Shown here in pieces: positions 49,101 to 62,410 of a DNA stretch of 64,000 nucleotides. The notes beneath the pieces are model-generated. The model searched no databases. It was not told the DNA's origin and worked only from the letters and a program-made list of their open reading frames with translations. The DNA is from Progne subis subis (lineage: Eukaryota; Chordata; Aves; Passeriformes; Hirundinidae): positions 11,669,360-11,733,359 of the forward strand of contig JAKJHU010000030.1 of assembly GCA_022316685.1 (NCBI GenBank), read 5' to 3'. The stretch's first letter is position 1, and every line of letters starts with the position of its first letter. The position numbers were made by a program, and so were the translations under genes.

Positions 49101-51429
49101 GAAATTCTATTCTATACCCTGAAGAGGATTCAAGGTACTAAGTTTAAAATGTAACCTACTTGAGGGATTTCACTGGATGGGAAAAAAGTGTGCTATACTA
49201 CACCTGAAGCCACCAATTAATTTCTCATTAATAGCAACTGAAAGAGAACTATCAGTAATTCTCCCTGGCCTACCTCTCCTTACCACCCTTTGCTAGTAAC
49301 AGCAGTTCTGCGTGGCTCCCTGGCTCCCTTGGAAGTAAATAGTGCTGCTGTATCTGGCCATTAATAGGTCATAATACCACTCTTTTACTTAACAGGGTCC
49401 ATAAGAGCTCTCTTTGACATAGCAGAGTCATGCATGGGAAGCTTGAAGCATTGTTGAGGAAGATATTGAAACCTTGCCTTTTAATGGCTTGGGGCAGCTA
49501 GGGTAGCTTTGCATTTTGTGGCTGTATTTTCCCAGGTGAGCTGTTCTAAATTCAGCTTTAGAGGAACAGAAGGAATACCCTGAGTGGGGAGATGTGCAGG
49601 AGCTGGTCAGAGACAATGGGCCTCCTTTCTGCAAGACACGACTGAAGATGCAGTCTCTTTGGGATCAAAATGTCAACATCCTCTTGATGACACGAACTTT
49701 TCTGACAGGTTTGAGGCACACAACATTTCCACTCACTTAAATGCAGGGAGAAACAGGAACAGAAACAACAAGGGACTTCTTTGTTGAAAATGAAAGAGGA
49801 TAGGAAAGAAAGGAAGAATGAGATCCATTTAAAATCATTGGAAATGTTCAGCTGTCAAGGGAATGATGCTGTAAAAAGACCAGGTAAAACAAACATTATT
49901 GTCCTACTTATAAAAGCTCACTTAATCCTTCTTATTGCTGGGGAACCTCAAAAACACGGCTTCTACGTGCCTGCAGTAAACCAATTGCTTAATTCTTGTT
50001 TAAAGCTAAAACCCACAAGTCTTTTGGGGAAAAGTACTGATGTATCTTATTCACATAGGTACATATTCCTGGAAATATATAGCCTGGAGCAGAGAGGGGA
50101 GGTGGCACAGAACAGGATGGGCAATGGCATATTTCCTAACCTTCACAGCAAGTTATGAAGGAATATACAGAAGGAAAGGGTCTTAAGCATTATCTGACAT
50201 CAGTAAATGTCTATTATCTGCAGTTTTAATATGCTCTTTATATGTATTTACTGCTCCAGTTGGAAGTCAGAAGCACTGTTAAGTGCTGTTTGTCTTCCTT
50301 TCACTTTATTACTGCAATCAGTGAGATTGATCTTAATTAAAGTCTAAAGTTCAAGATAGTTTAAAAAGGAGTACCTATAGCTTTGATGGCCTCTTGAAAA
50401 AGCTACCTGGATTTTGTTTAAAAAACGGGACTGCTGTAGTCTTTGCTTTATTTTGCTTATTAAGTTTTACTTCCATGCCTTCCACGCCACTAAGAAGGGC
50501 TACCTTCTTAGTGAAAACATTTGTACATGTCTCTGATAAGCTAATGCTGTACTGAAGTCCCGAGTGAACTCTTCTTGGACTCTGTAATGTGTTACAAACC
50601 AACACCTAATAACAATGGTCATTTTTAACAGTATACAACAACATGGACTAAAACTTGTACTTTTTAAGTTTACTACTGTATTATGTGATTATGCATTTAT
50701 GTAAGATTTTAATTTAGCCTAATGCAGCAAAACCAAATGTGCTTAAGGTGTTAAGCAAAACAGCAAATATGACAAAGCTCTCCTTTCCAGTTATATCTCC
50801 ATTGTAATTTTCTCCTAAAAATTTCTCTGTGTAGAAATTTAGCATCTATTTCAGACATGTTTTCTATTTAAAATACATCATGTACCTAGTGAATAAATGA
50901 AAATGCAGCAGATAGATCTACTTTACAATGGCTAAATTCAGGCCAGTGTATGAATGGCCTGTCCTCATTTCAGGGATGAACCATTTTACAGAAAAGGCTA
51001 AAATTAATGGAATTCCATGGTACAGGTCAGGGAGATATCTTTGTAAACATAGTTCTCCATCTTTACAAAAACCACCAAGGGCAAATTGTAATAGTCACAC
51101 GTGGTCAAGATCCAAGTCCTCATAGCAAAGGATGACACATCAGCACTAACCATAAATAGTTCTTTAGGGCACATTATTCTTGTGAAGGCTACACAGAACT
51201 TTGGAAGGCAAGCAACTTGTGTCCTCATTACTTTTCCAATCATTGCCTTGTTCTGTGCTGGAGAACCAACCTACCTGTCTGGTCTGTTCAAACACAAGTA
51301 TCTTTGTATAGTTTGGAGACTCTCATCTTCACTCAGTTATGGCAGTCCATCTTAGCTTTTGTGTGTAAGAGAATTTCATGCCTGTTTATGATGGTCCAGG
51401 CCTCAACACCTTCTGTTGCATATTTTGGA
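43161..51429. other. Repeat-poor non-coding sequence
   Basis: No exon, RNA gene or transposon was recognised. The longest open frame, on the plus strand at 46742-47227 (161 codons), begins at a GTG; its first ATG would leave about 92 codons, and neither part resembles a known family. Other frames are 60-125 codons, on both strands, without shared context. Confidence 0.6.
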
Positions 51430-52040
51430 TGCAGAAAGTATTTTAATTAATAATTAGGGTAATAATTCCTTCATCATTTGAATTTTGAGAAACATTGATC
51501 TTATTCAAAATGTCGGTATGAAAAGAAAATGCAAAACAGCAACTTAATCATGCATTTGTTATTCATTCTTCCTTTAAATGATAATGTGGGTAAAACATCT
51601 CATTTTCCAGTCATTTTATGTTTGAATTAAATCAGCTACAGAAGAAAAAGCTGTATTGTGGATTTAGAAGGATCTAAGCCCATTTTTAGTTACACACACC
51701 CTCTTGGAAAATAATTTCTGTATTATTAATAGAAAAGAAAGTGTATTTAAGGAATTTTCCCTCTCTTGTTTGATGAATTTATATCATTTTTGCATTTTGC
51801 ATTTATGTACACATTGAGATGAGTAGGATACTTCTGCAGGGTACCGCATAATTCCATGACATTCATTATGGATTTATTTGGTCACGTGTTCAAAGCAAAG
51901 ATGCACATAGCTTTCATGATAAGCGAGTATCAAGCCCAAAATATTAACATGCTCGAATGTTTATGAGCAGTTATTCCATTTACTCTAATTGAACACTGAT
52001 GTAATGTCTTGGTGTTCTTCTTTCCTGCTGAAACGTAACT
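51430..52040. other. Candidate conserved non-coding regulatory stretch
   Basis: AT-rich sequence free of recognisable repeats, with a dense set of motif-like words: TTAATTAATAATTA at about 51441, ATGCATTTGTTATTCAT near 51550, an E-box CACGTG at 51883-51888 followed by TTCAAAGCAAAG, and a GATTTATTTGG. Such a density of homeodomain/POU/E-box words without coding potential is what many conserved enhancers look like. Conservation cannot be judged from one sequence, so this is a guess. Confidence 0.2.
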
Positions 52041-52508
52041 GAACATTCAAAATATATTTTCTCTAATTTTGGGGTTGCAAATCAAGAGAAAACTTCAGTA
52101 AAACACTCTACCATTCACTTGAAGCTCTCTGGATCTTTAGCATCAAAATAAGAGACATAAAAGTCTCACTGTCCGCTTAACAAAGTAAAAGGTTAGAAAT
52201 GTAATCCAGGCAGAAGGGAGTTCCACCATTCCTCCAATAATAAAAAAGTCCATGTATTGCATTGTACTACAAATAATCATTAAAGGTTTCCTAGAATGGG
52301 TGTCATACACAGTAAGGGAAATGGATATGTACTTCTTCCTAGGAGATCTAATCTGAGAGACAAACATGCCTGCATTATCTACAGTCAGAATAGCCAAAAA
52401 AATTATACTAGGGATATGTTTTCTCAGGAGGGAAATTGTACAAAAGGGCATAATGTGCACTCAATATATGTAGATCGTATTCCAAACAGTGTACCCGGGA
52501 TGGCTTCA

Positions 52509-52558
52509 TTCAAGAACGTCCCAGTGAGCTGTCTTTGTTCAAGAATGTCCCAGTGAGC
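52509..52558. repeat. Direct duplication of a 21-bp word, 29-bp period
   Basis: TTCAAGAACGTCCCAGTGAGC (52509-52529) recurs at 52538-52558 with one C/T difference, separated by 8 bp. It is comparable in layout to the 43-bp-period duplication at 7722-7799. Confidence 0.85.
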
Positions 52559-55180
52559 ATCAGCAAGGTGGGCAGCCCTCTGATGGTACAGAAAGTGAAA
52601 GGAAAAAGGAAAGAGAAAAAGAGCCAGAAAAGCTTCCTGATCCCCCTGATCCCAACTTTACACCCATAGCAAATTGCAGTGGTGATGGAAGCGATGCCTG
52701 ACATGGATGCCCCAGGGCTCCACTGGGCAGTGAGCTTAGCAGAGCTATACTCTGGGAAGGTCAGCCTCTAGATCAAGCCCTTTTTTCAGATTCACTCAGC
52801 CTCCCATTCCTGTTTTATCACAGGGCAGTATCACTAGTGCCACGGTATGTTTTGGTATCTGTAGTAGACGCTGCTGTATGTTTTCCCAGTAACAGGCAAG
52901 TAGGGACAAAGGTTCATCAGTGAGTAATGAATCAAATGCTAAGGTGGAGACAAGATTTAGTTGTTTAAACACAGTCATTGCAGGCATGTATCAGCCTTCC
53001 CTTTGAAATGACTGAGCTACAGACGACGGGCAAGAAAATTTTGGATTTTTTCAATTTAAAACTTGATCATATCAGCTGCTCCCAGTCTGAGCAGTTACAG
53101 GTTCTTTATTTTACTAATTATAAGAGTAATTATGCCATTAGTTTGCAGAAAGTAATTTTAATAATTAGGTCAAATACAAAACGACTCCAATCTCATGACA
53201 TACTAATTTAAATTGTTTGGATATTGTAATTTAGGAGGAGGAGTCAGTGTTAGAGTAATTTTGGGGATTGTAAGAAGGAAAATACAGCTGGAGAAATAAC
53301 AGAAGATGAATTCTCTGTCAGAGACATTAGTTAAGTTGTTTCTAGAATGATGTTAAGTGAATAACATTACAGCTATTTGATAGTGATGACAGATAAAATT
53401 ATCATGTATTGAAAAATACATTAAAGATTTGATTCAGAGGCCATAATTTTGACTGAGCATACCAACCTCCTTTCTCTATTACTCTAGCAGAAGAAAACAT
53501 TTTCAATTCACCCATATAATTTTCTTGAGAAATTAATCCATTCATATCTCTGCATGATATATGCTGCTCTCAAATCCAGTTTCTAATCTCAGTTGCAACC
53601 TCATAAATCTTGAACTAAATTTACAGCCACTAGAGAGCTTAGGCCACAAAAGCCAATTACATTGATGTAAAATCCATGTATGTGAGATATTTGGGACAAA
53701 AGAATAAGAGAAGCTAAAAGGAGAGATTATTTAGGCCAGGGCAGGAAATTAAAACAATGTCAAAATCATTCCAGACCTGGTTTCTAGCAGTCTGCCTTTA
53801 TCAGTCTACCTCTATCCATCTACCATCAGACATTTGTTTTAGATTTAATACCCAGTGCATTTTTAGGAGTATTTTCCAGGAAAGTGTGTCTGAGTACGAG
53901 CAGGGTCCTTGGTATTGTATGGCCCTGGAGTTGGCTTTTTTTTTTCGCACAAGTTAGAAACATGCCTGCAAAGTCCAAGAATTAAGGAAAGCTACTTTCT
54001 GCCAATCATGACTTACACAACCTGAGATCATCTGATGTTGTGTCTTTGGCAGGTGAATAAAGTTCCACTTCCCAGCAAATCCCATATAAATTCAATCAAT
54101 AACACATTAAACCTTTCTGATGATGATGATTCAGAAAACCATGTTTGACATCTCTCTCCAACGACAAATTATTCACCCCTGACAAAGAATTCTCCTCTCT
54201 GAAAGACAGAGGACAGCCACATACAAATCACAAGTCAAATAACTCTAAAAGTTAGGATACCACTACCGGCACCTACCAATAAATGGAATACAACAGCTAT
54301 GTCCCCTAAAAGTTTGCTGGCATTCAAAGTTTCTTGAATTATTTACCCCTACTGGGGGCACAGTGGAATGGAAAAGCATACAGGCATTTCTTGCTTCACA
54401 CACAAGGAACAGAGAACACAAAATTTTTAAATTGCATTTTGTGAAATGTTTTTGCATTCTTTTATTCAAGCAGTAAACATTGTGGTATAAAAATAATCTT
54501 TACATGAAAATCATATTATTCCCAGCTCACAATACACTCTTTATTTGACATTTGAAGTTTAAAATGAATGGCACTGGTGGTTTAGTCAAAGAACATATAT
54601 TTTTACTGATATAACAGAAGGTTGCTGGCAAGTTTCATTACATTTATTACAACTGTAATTATCTTTAAAAGCATATCAGTGAGCAGTGTGATTTTACAAA
54701 TTAGAAGAAGCAGTCCTGTGGAAGTGTGGTGAAGTTCTGCATTTTTACTTTCTTAAATAAAACAAGCAACTTTACTCACTGGATTCATAACTGCAAAATA
54801 CACTCAGATCTTGGCAAGCATTTTCTGATAATTTTAATTCTTTAAAAATTTGATAGGAAAGATTAAAATAAATGTTACTCATGGATCACATTGAAAGTCT
54901 TCAAATTTTCACCAATATTGTTCCACATTATTTGATAGAATTTTTTTTCATAAATATTTGAAATTAATGAAAGTCTTTGAATTGTAAGAGAAGTTTTTAG
55001 ATTTATTCCTACAAAAATATACCAAGAAACAGTTTTTCTACTGTCTGTAGAAAGTACTGAATTTTAAACTAACACTGATGAGACAACTGTGGTTGGAATT
55101 GTTTGGGATTTTTACTGTCTAGAAGGAATGTTAGTACTGGTGAATTTTTAAGCATGTCTGCACAGAGCAGTTATGCCACT

Positions 55181-55213
55181 TGCAAATCATATGCAAAATA
55201 AATCTATTTGCAT
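55181..55213. promoter_or_regulatory. Cluster of three POU-octamer-like sites
   Basis: Within 33 bp there are TGCAAAT (55181-55187), ATGCAAAA (55191-55198) and ATTTGCAT (55206-55213). The last is a perfect reverse octamer (ATGCAAAT on the minus strand); the first has 7 of 8 bases of the octamer and the second has 7 of 8. POU-domain factors bind this octamer. The inverted pair is spaced by 7 bp. Binding is not shown by sequence alone, and AT-rich DNA favours such words. Confidence 0.3.
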
Positions 55214-58200
55214 GCAGTGAGATTTAGACTGGCTATGAATCCCACAAAAATCTCATGCCAAATTCCACAAAAATAAAGATGTTTAGCCACTGCTTTTAAT
55301 GAATTAATTGCTTCTGTTCATAGAAACACTGACCATACTTTCAAAACCTAGTGAAAAGATCTTTCTAAGAGCATCAAAATATCTCGTCTGAACTAGTTTT
55401 GCAGAATTGCTCCTGTAACTACCTTAAAGGCTGTTTCATTTTCGAAATAAGTATTGTGGTCTTTATACAGCAGAAACCAGATTCATTGCACATAGTACCA
55501 GGACACATAAAAAGGACCTTCCAGCCCATTCTGTGGAGTGGAAACCTCCCAGAGGAAGGTGGGTGGTGTTGACATCACAGCAATTTTAATTTCCATTAAA
55601 AAGTTCTATAGGAATTCTGCTGATGCAATTATTTCCCCTCAAAATAAGTATTTCACTTCTTGGTCAGCCTCGATCACACATTTTTTTTCTGGTATTTGTT
55701 CATATCTCATTCCTCATCTAAGAAAGTTTGTCATAATAATTTTCTAATCTTGCAGCCTTCTCTTTTTGTGTCTTTCATTGGCTTCAATTTACCCTGTACC
55801 AGCAGTTGGGTTAAATTCTAGACTGAATCCATACTCTGTTTTTCTGAAGTTCTGTTTGCCAAGGTTGTATTGGTGATTAAGATATGAATAATCTGAGATT
55901 CCACTTGCCAGGTCTCAACCTTTTTAAAATTTAGCTTCAAAATATTACATTTCATTCTCATAAGCAGAGCTAAATCAACACAGATTCAAGACTTGATTTG
56001 CAACAGACAGCAGCAGGAAAAAGTTGGAGGAACAGTCATCTCTATTAACTTAGAGATTTTTTAGTCATAAAACCCTTTACCACAGTGTGGATAAGGAACA
56101 AATCAATTATAATCAAGGAGTTCAGAGGTCCTCCTAGAAGAATCTGGAAGTGAAATAGAAAAAGTTATTCAAAACTCTCAAGTGTATTTTGGACAGAGGC
56201 AGAAAGTATGGAAGTTATTTCACTTTTTTTGTTGTAACTAATAGCTACTGAATTTTGTTGCAGACCTTTTCACAGATGGTCACACCTACCTTGTGAGACC
56301 TAAGGCAGATACTCCCTAAGGTTAATTTTTGAGGGACTGGATCTGGCAGGACCATCATGCATCTTCCAAAATGTTCTCCCAGGTTTGCTGGCCACAGATT
56401 CTTTACTGACAGCATTCAATGATGGAGATCCTGAGAGGTTTCTGTATTCAACTCTCTTACTGCACATCCTAATTCAGTTTGAGCCACTTTCACCTCTTAA
56501 CCACAGCCCCTGAAGCTTCCGTCATCGCATCCTTCTCTCATGTCTTTTAGCTTCTGGGCCAGCGTGTAAGCCACTGCCTGTTTAATACTTTCTGGTGTGC
56601 TTCTCCTCAGCACTCTGTGTTAGTGACATAGGAAGGCTATATGTCCAAAGACTTGCTCACTGCACCAAGTATCTCTCCCTGTCACTCCCTCTGTCTTTCT
56701 TCTCTGATGGTTCATGGTTCCAAGAGTAGGAAAAGAAACTCTATTCAATGCCTTCACATTTTGCTGTCATTTCTCATTATTTTAGTTGTGGTGAGGAATG
56801 GACTCCAAGACTGTTTCAGACAAGTCTTCAACTCAAGCTCCCATGGTTTTCAAAGAGGTCTTCATGCCTTTCAAGAAGAATCATGATTGGCTCCCTTTCA
56901 GGTCTTATATATTTTTAAAATCAGAACATCTGATCTATTCTGACATTTACCCTAACCTCAAAGTAAAGTAGGCAAGTAAGGTCTTGAGCATGCTAGGTTA
57001 TGCATAACAGGCTGGATGTTGCCTCTCCAGGATTATCTGCATTGCACAAAACCAAATAGTTGCACACTGAAATTTTTCTGGATAAATTAACACAATCCTC
57101 CACACAGGTAAGATGCATCAAGGCACTGCTTTCTGCTATACTTTTAACTATACTGCCAGGCCCCATGCCCTAAAATCTTACAAATAACTTGACAAATATT
57201 TTAGATGTCCTAGTCTTGCGGATTTTTGTGTTGACAAACACAGCTAACATTCTAAGGAATTCTTGATCTTCTGACAATATCCTCTAGTCCAGAAGAAATA
57301 AAGTCATTGGACTTTGAACTGTCATGTTTCAAGACTTTACCAAATACCAAGAAGTGACTGCTTTCAGCACATTTAATGTAAGAACATGATTGTATGCATC
57401 AGAGCTGCAGTCAGGATCCAATTCCTACCCCATTCAATGCAGTCAGTCCCATCCTTGAGGCTGCAGAGAGTCCTGGCATCACTGGAATAGAAGTCTGTTT
57501 GCTCTGGTAGTTTGGGTCGGTTTATTGTGATTTCACAGTTTTGCAACAGCTTTATTGTACACTATTGTCTGCATGAGGCAAAGAGAAAGTTCAAGAGAGA
57601 AATACCAGGACTTCTGCTGGGCTGGAGATGCTTCCTGCAGCAGTTCTCCTGTAGGTGGGAAGCAACATATTTAATTCTGCCATAAATGGTTCAAGATTTA
57701 TTAGAAGCAGGCAAATGTCATTCCCTTCACAATGCTAAAAGTACTTTAGTAGTCTTGTAATGTTCATTACCACTTTTGTGTGGCATCCATGGGCTCTCTT
57801 AGCAGCTAAAATACAAATAGAGAAGAGAGATTCCCTGCCACAAGGACCTCATGATCTAGTTTTTCAGAAACTACGCTGAAGGTAGTGATGGGGTGGAGAG
57901 AAAGAAGAAGACACCAACAAAATGAAGCAGTTACGCACTGGGAATTAATTCACATCCCACCAATAAGACCAGGTAGAATGCTTATGCTGATTTTTACATT
58001 TTGGAAATGACAGAAATGAAAGGTTCTAGTAACCATCTTCTTGTAAGGGCTCATGGAAACTGATTTTTTACGTGGAACCTTGATGTCCCGGGATCAATAG
58101 AGTGGAGGCTGTCCAAACCCTAAAGCCTAACCACGGTAAAAATACGTTTCTCAGAAGGTGTTCTGGTTATATTCACATGATTGTAACTTTATTCTCTCTA

Positions 58201-59402
58201 CTTTGTCCCGTTACAAAGGAGAATAAGGTTACTATTTTAAATGTGCGCATTGTTGTACAAATGGCCAGAGCAATGTTGCGTGAACTGTTTCCATGCTTTT
58301 TGCCAGGCAGTTTTACAGATGCTGGCAATAGTACAGCAATGACTTGAATCTATTTCTTTGGAAATTAACTCATCAGGATTCACTCACAACATAATTTGAG
58401 CAATGGGGGGAAATGTCTGCACATTTTTAAAAGTACTTAAGAAGTGCCTCAACCAGCATTAAGAAAAGTATAAAGAGTTAATTGCCAGGTTCTCGCATAT
58501 TCTCAGTTATAAGAACGATAGGCCAAATTAAAAATTAAAGCAATTCTTAGCTTAAACAGAATTAATATTAGCAATAAATTTGGGTTTACTGTGTCGAACT
58601 GTTGTTTGGATTTTAGGGTAAAGTTTTCTTTTCTTTAACTAATTATTCCCTAGTTAACCTTACAAAAAAATCAACACTTTCCATTACTCATAGCATCTTG
58701 CATAGCTATGTGGGATTTATTCCTGTATATAGATGAAATGGAGATCATCCTAACCCTCTACTTCATTGTACATCTACTTTATGGGTACATCATTGCATCT
58801 TACTAAAGAAAGACACTATGGGTCCTCAGTCTTTATTGAAAATTTTCAGGTCATGGAGACCTCAAGTCACAATCTCTAAGTTCTGTACTCCACAGAAATA
58901 AAAAAAAGAAAACACTCTAACTTTCTATAAATAAGAACATTCCTTTCTTACATGAAAAAAAGAATGCATCTGACTGCTGTCTTTGTGATTGGTGTACCAT
59001 ATTGCATACCGGATCACACGATGTATCACACACACATTTGGTGCAATTCCTTGGCCCATTCTCTTTCATGTAATAGGATTCAACAGAAGACATTCCAGAG
59101 CAGAGGGGCTTCAGCTGAATGCACAGTTCCTTGAGAAAGTCACAACAGGGCCTCTGTAGAAATATTTTGGTGTTAAAGGAAAGGTTTCCTTGATATGGTA
59201 CCTCATTTAAGGGTCACAAAAGCTTACAGCAAGAGTCTGCAATTGAAGGGGACTATCAAAGAAAGCACACAAGTAATCACAGCAACTTATATCTGAGACT
59301 CCACGATTGACCCTATTTACTTTGACATTGCCCATTCTGTTCTTCATTGGTCTTTATAGAAATTTTCATCTCTGCACTATCTGCCAGCTTGGATGATAGT
59401 GA

Positions 59403-59650
59403 GCTGAAGACGGTGAAAGTACCATAAAGACTAATGTACTCGCTGCATGTGTTTATTGCTCGTCGGAAGAGGTGGAGGTGTTTTCCCAGGTGAGGCAGCT
59501 GCGGAACACCGGCGCTAAGTCTGTGACGGAGCTCCCCCTGATGGTGTGCTGCAAATGCAGATGCACGGGCAGGGGTCCCGGGTGCTGCCCCTCCAATTTC
59601 TGCAGCAACAAAGGCTGCTCAGACCAGCTCGGTCTGTAAAAGTCTCCCAC
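59403..59650. other. Isolated CpG-rich patch with open frames on both strands
   Basis: I count about eleven CpG in roughly 230 bp (for example 59441, 59461, 59464, 59502, 59510, 59513, 59527, 59566, 59579 and 59630), whereas CpG is rare for kilobases on both sides. On plus, a frame is open from 59403 to a TAA at 59637-59639. Its only ATG, at 59541, gives 32 residues with nine cysteines (VCCKCRC..GCC..FC..KGC). On minus, 59650 to 59453 encodes 65 residues starting MGDFYRPSW and ending SSDEQ, with the stop embedded in an AATAAA. A CAGGTGAGG donor-like site is at 59487. No family is recognised. It could be a small gene, a worn LTR on the minus strand or a tiny CpG island. Confidence 0.35.
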
Positions 59651-62358
59651 TGCACTCCCCCTGAAAACAGCTTATGGATAAGGATGAGAAAGACCCATAT
59701 TTTTGTCATTAAACCTCAGAAATACTTCTCATCCCTAAAGATAAATAGGCTGGTTCTGGTGATGGTACTGAACCATGGCAATGCTGAAGGTCTCATAGAA
59801 AGGAGACAACAGAGCAAACACTAAGAGCATTTTTTGGGCTGTTGTTGTTGCATTTTCTCTCACTAATCGCTTTGCCATGTAGAATAAACTAGCTCATGAT
59901 TTTTTGAATCCTTGAGCTTGGCAAAGATGTTAACATGTAACAGAGTTTGTGTCTGATGATCCTCCAAAATAAACTGACTGTATGTGAAGTGACAGGGCAA
60001 CTTGGTCATCAGATATAACTCTCCCACTACAAGCTAGCCAAATACTGAAAAATCATGATTTGGATCCCTTAAAAATCACAAAATTCTCTTTAAAATCATG
60101 ACTGTTACATAAACAAGCACATTTTGGTTTTGATTGTTTTTTACATTGTCTAGTGGTCCTTTCAGCCTTCAGGCTCCATATGAGTGGCACTTTTTATTTC
60201 CAGACTTTTCCCACAATATATGGCCTTGAAACATTTTTCTTTGATATATAAACACTGACATTTTAACAAAAATCATATGAACCCTCAAACTAGGTCTTTA
60301 ATGAAGACACCAAGAGCCTTGCAATGAAATGGAGCTAGAGAGAATTGCATGGTCTGAACATAGGGCAACCAAATAAAAACTTTGAATTATAAACCTGTTT
60401 GAGACAAAAATCTTTACCTCCATTCCCAGACAAAAATCTTTGCTTCTAGTTCAACTTCTACATCTGCACAGCAGGACTAATAGGACTTTATCCCAGGGCT
60501 TAATGAATATGGTGATTTTACCATTTATCTTACTCAAATATCTCGAATGCAAAAAGATTTTGCAAATTCTGTATAGCATTATTCTATGCTGGTTTATCCC
60601 CTAACAAAAAGCTCAGTCATAGCATACATTCAGGTTTTTAATTTTTCTAACCAACATGTCTTAGAACAGGGTTCTTTCTGTAGAAAATAACAGTGGGGGT
60701 GGGACAGAACCCAGCCTCAGTGGGATGCCAGCTCCCTGATTTGCAGTCACTCCCAGGGCTGGCTAGCTGGCATGGCGCAGCTCTGCCTGTCAGTGCTAGT
60801 GGAATATTCCATTATACATTAAACAATGTTTTCCAAAACAGATGAGTTATTTCTCACTGAAAACAACAATAACAACCCAATCCCCTGGAAGAAAACTTAA
60901 ATCATTTGTACTACCCGAACAGCATGACACAGACTATCAGTGCAGTTTCATTCACAGTGCTGTTGCCACAGCCACACCTAATGACCTCCTGAGATGATCT
61001 TTGTGCCCTGAGATGGTACCATAAGCATAAGCATTAATTTAGTATGAGGAACTATAGTGATTAGCTTCAAATGACTGGCTGAAATAATATGTTTGAGATG
61101 CTTCTGAGCTTGTATCAGAACAACAGGCTAGCAATTAAACATTGGCTATCACAGTTTGCATTTAGATCACTCCCTTTATCCAGAGCATATTATAAATATC
61201 AGAGATTTTTTTTTTGTCTCACCCTGGACAGACAGATAAAGGATGGTTTAAGAAGCTCCACAGGGAGCAAAGTCAGGCATCTGCAGTTGCTATTAACAAT
61301 ACAAGTGAGTGATTCAAGGTCCAATGACTCTGCCCCCCACATCTCCCTAAATAACCAAGTGCTGCATATTGCAGCAGTTTAAGCACCCAAGTCACAAACT
61401 GCAGTCAAAGTTGCTGGCACAAGATCATTAGCAAATGACTCTCTTAGTCTGCTAATGCCCGGGGTTCATACCCTAACCACTAATTCCTGTAGGAAATGTA
61501 TTACTCGTTATCATACTTGAGTACATGATTCACACTTTCTGGAAGGTTTCATTTTATTCTTGAATAACATAACTTTAATTTTTCAGATTTTCTGATGTGA
61601 ACCAATGTAAATCACTCTTTAGAGCCAGGGACATGTTTTAGGGGAGCAATTGCTCCTTTATTTTGACTTCTACTTCTCCCAGGGGCATATCCCAAGGAAG
61701 TTACTGTACATACAGTGTATGTGAGATTTAATAAATAGGAAAGATATGAAATTTAAGTGATTTTTGGCAGTTATCCCTTTGTAAATGTTAGCTTTTTCCC
61801 TGCAAAGGGTGTGTAACCCTTAGTGAATCAGCCTTTTAGTGTTTTATTTGGTAACAGACTTAATAGTATGTTGTACAGTGTCTAAAGGCTTAAGATTAAA
61901 ATGATACGTATCCGGTAAAAGGACTGAGCTAATCCCCACCAGCTGGAATACAGTGCTGAGGGGCCCCTCCTTTCTGGATGGATTTTGCACTGGAATTAAG
62001 ACCTCTTCTTAAAACAAATGGAAGAAAGTTTGCAGAAGCAAAGACATACAGTAGTAGAGCAAAACGAAGTTGTAGCAATAAAGCTACAGAAAGCCTTCTT
62101 TCGACTGGCTCCAATCTTCCGGACTAGCTCAGACAAAGCATCAGTCCTGCTTGCTGCAGTGCTGGGGCAGACAGCCCTTCTCTGCTGTGTGCAGGCATCA
62201 GTCTAATAAAAAGCCTTCTTCCCAATTTGGAAGATGTATTACTTCTGGATTCAAGTGCTTCCAAAAATATATGAGATGTAGAAAACACTCCTCATTTGCC
62301 AGAAACACATTGGAGTTTTGCTTACATTACATTCTTTCCTTGTATATGTTTGGGGGTG
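59651..62358. other. Non-coding sequence, no gene recognised
   Basis: AT-rich to mixed composition; frames are at most about 97 codons and unrelated to known families. A slightly GC-richer stretch at 60690-60800 has no recognisable identity. Confidence 0.6.

Positions 62359-62392
<34 letters not shown>
62359..62392. repeat. Poly(A) run, 34 bases, followed by purine tract
   Basis: Thirty-four uninterrupted A, then GGGAGGGAGGGGGAAAAG to about 62410, making a pure purine strand of about 50 bases. It could be a retroposon tail on plus, but no processed-gene body was recognised to its left and no flanking duplication was seen. Confidence 0.85.
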
Positions 62393-62395
<3 letters not shown>

Positions 62396-62410
62396 AGGGA
62401 GGGGGAAAAG

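Larger units (their letters stand above)
52041..59402. other. Non-coding sequence, no gene recognised
   Basis: No exon or transposon was recognised. Two spaced copies of a 21-bp word (TTCAAGAAYGTCCCAGTGAGC) lie at 52509 and 52538 and are listed separately. A group of POU-type octamers lies at 55181-55213 and is listed. Open frames are short, and several (such as 53757-53957 or 56641-56886) show no recognisable domain. Confidence 0.6.
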
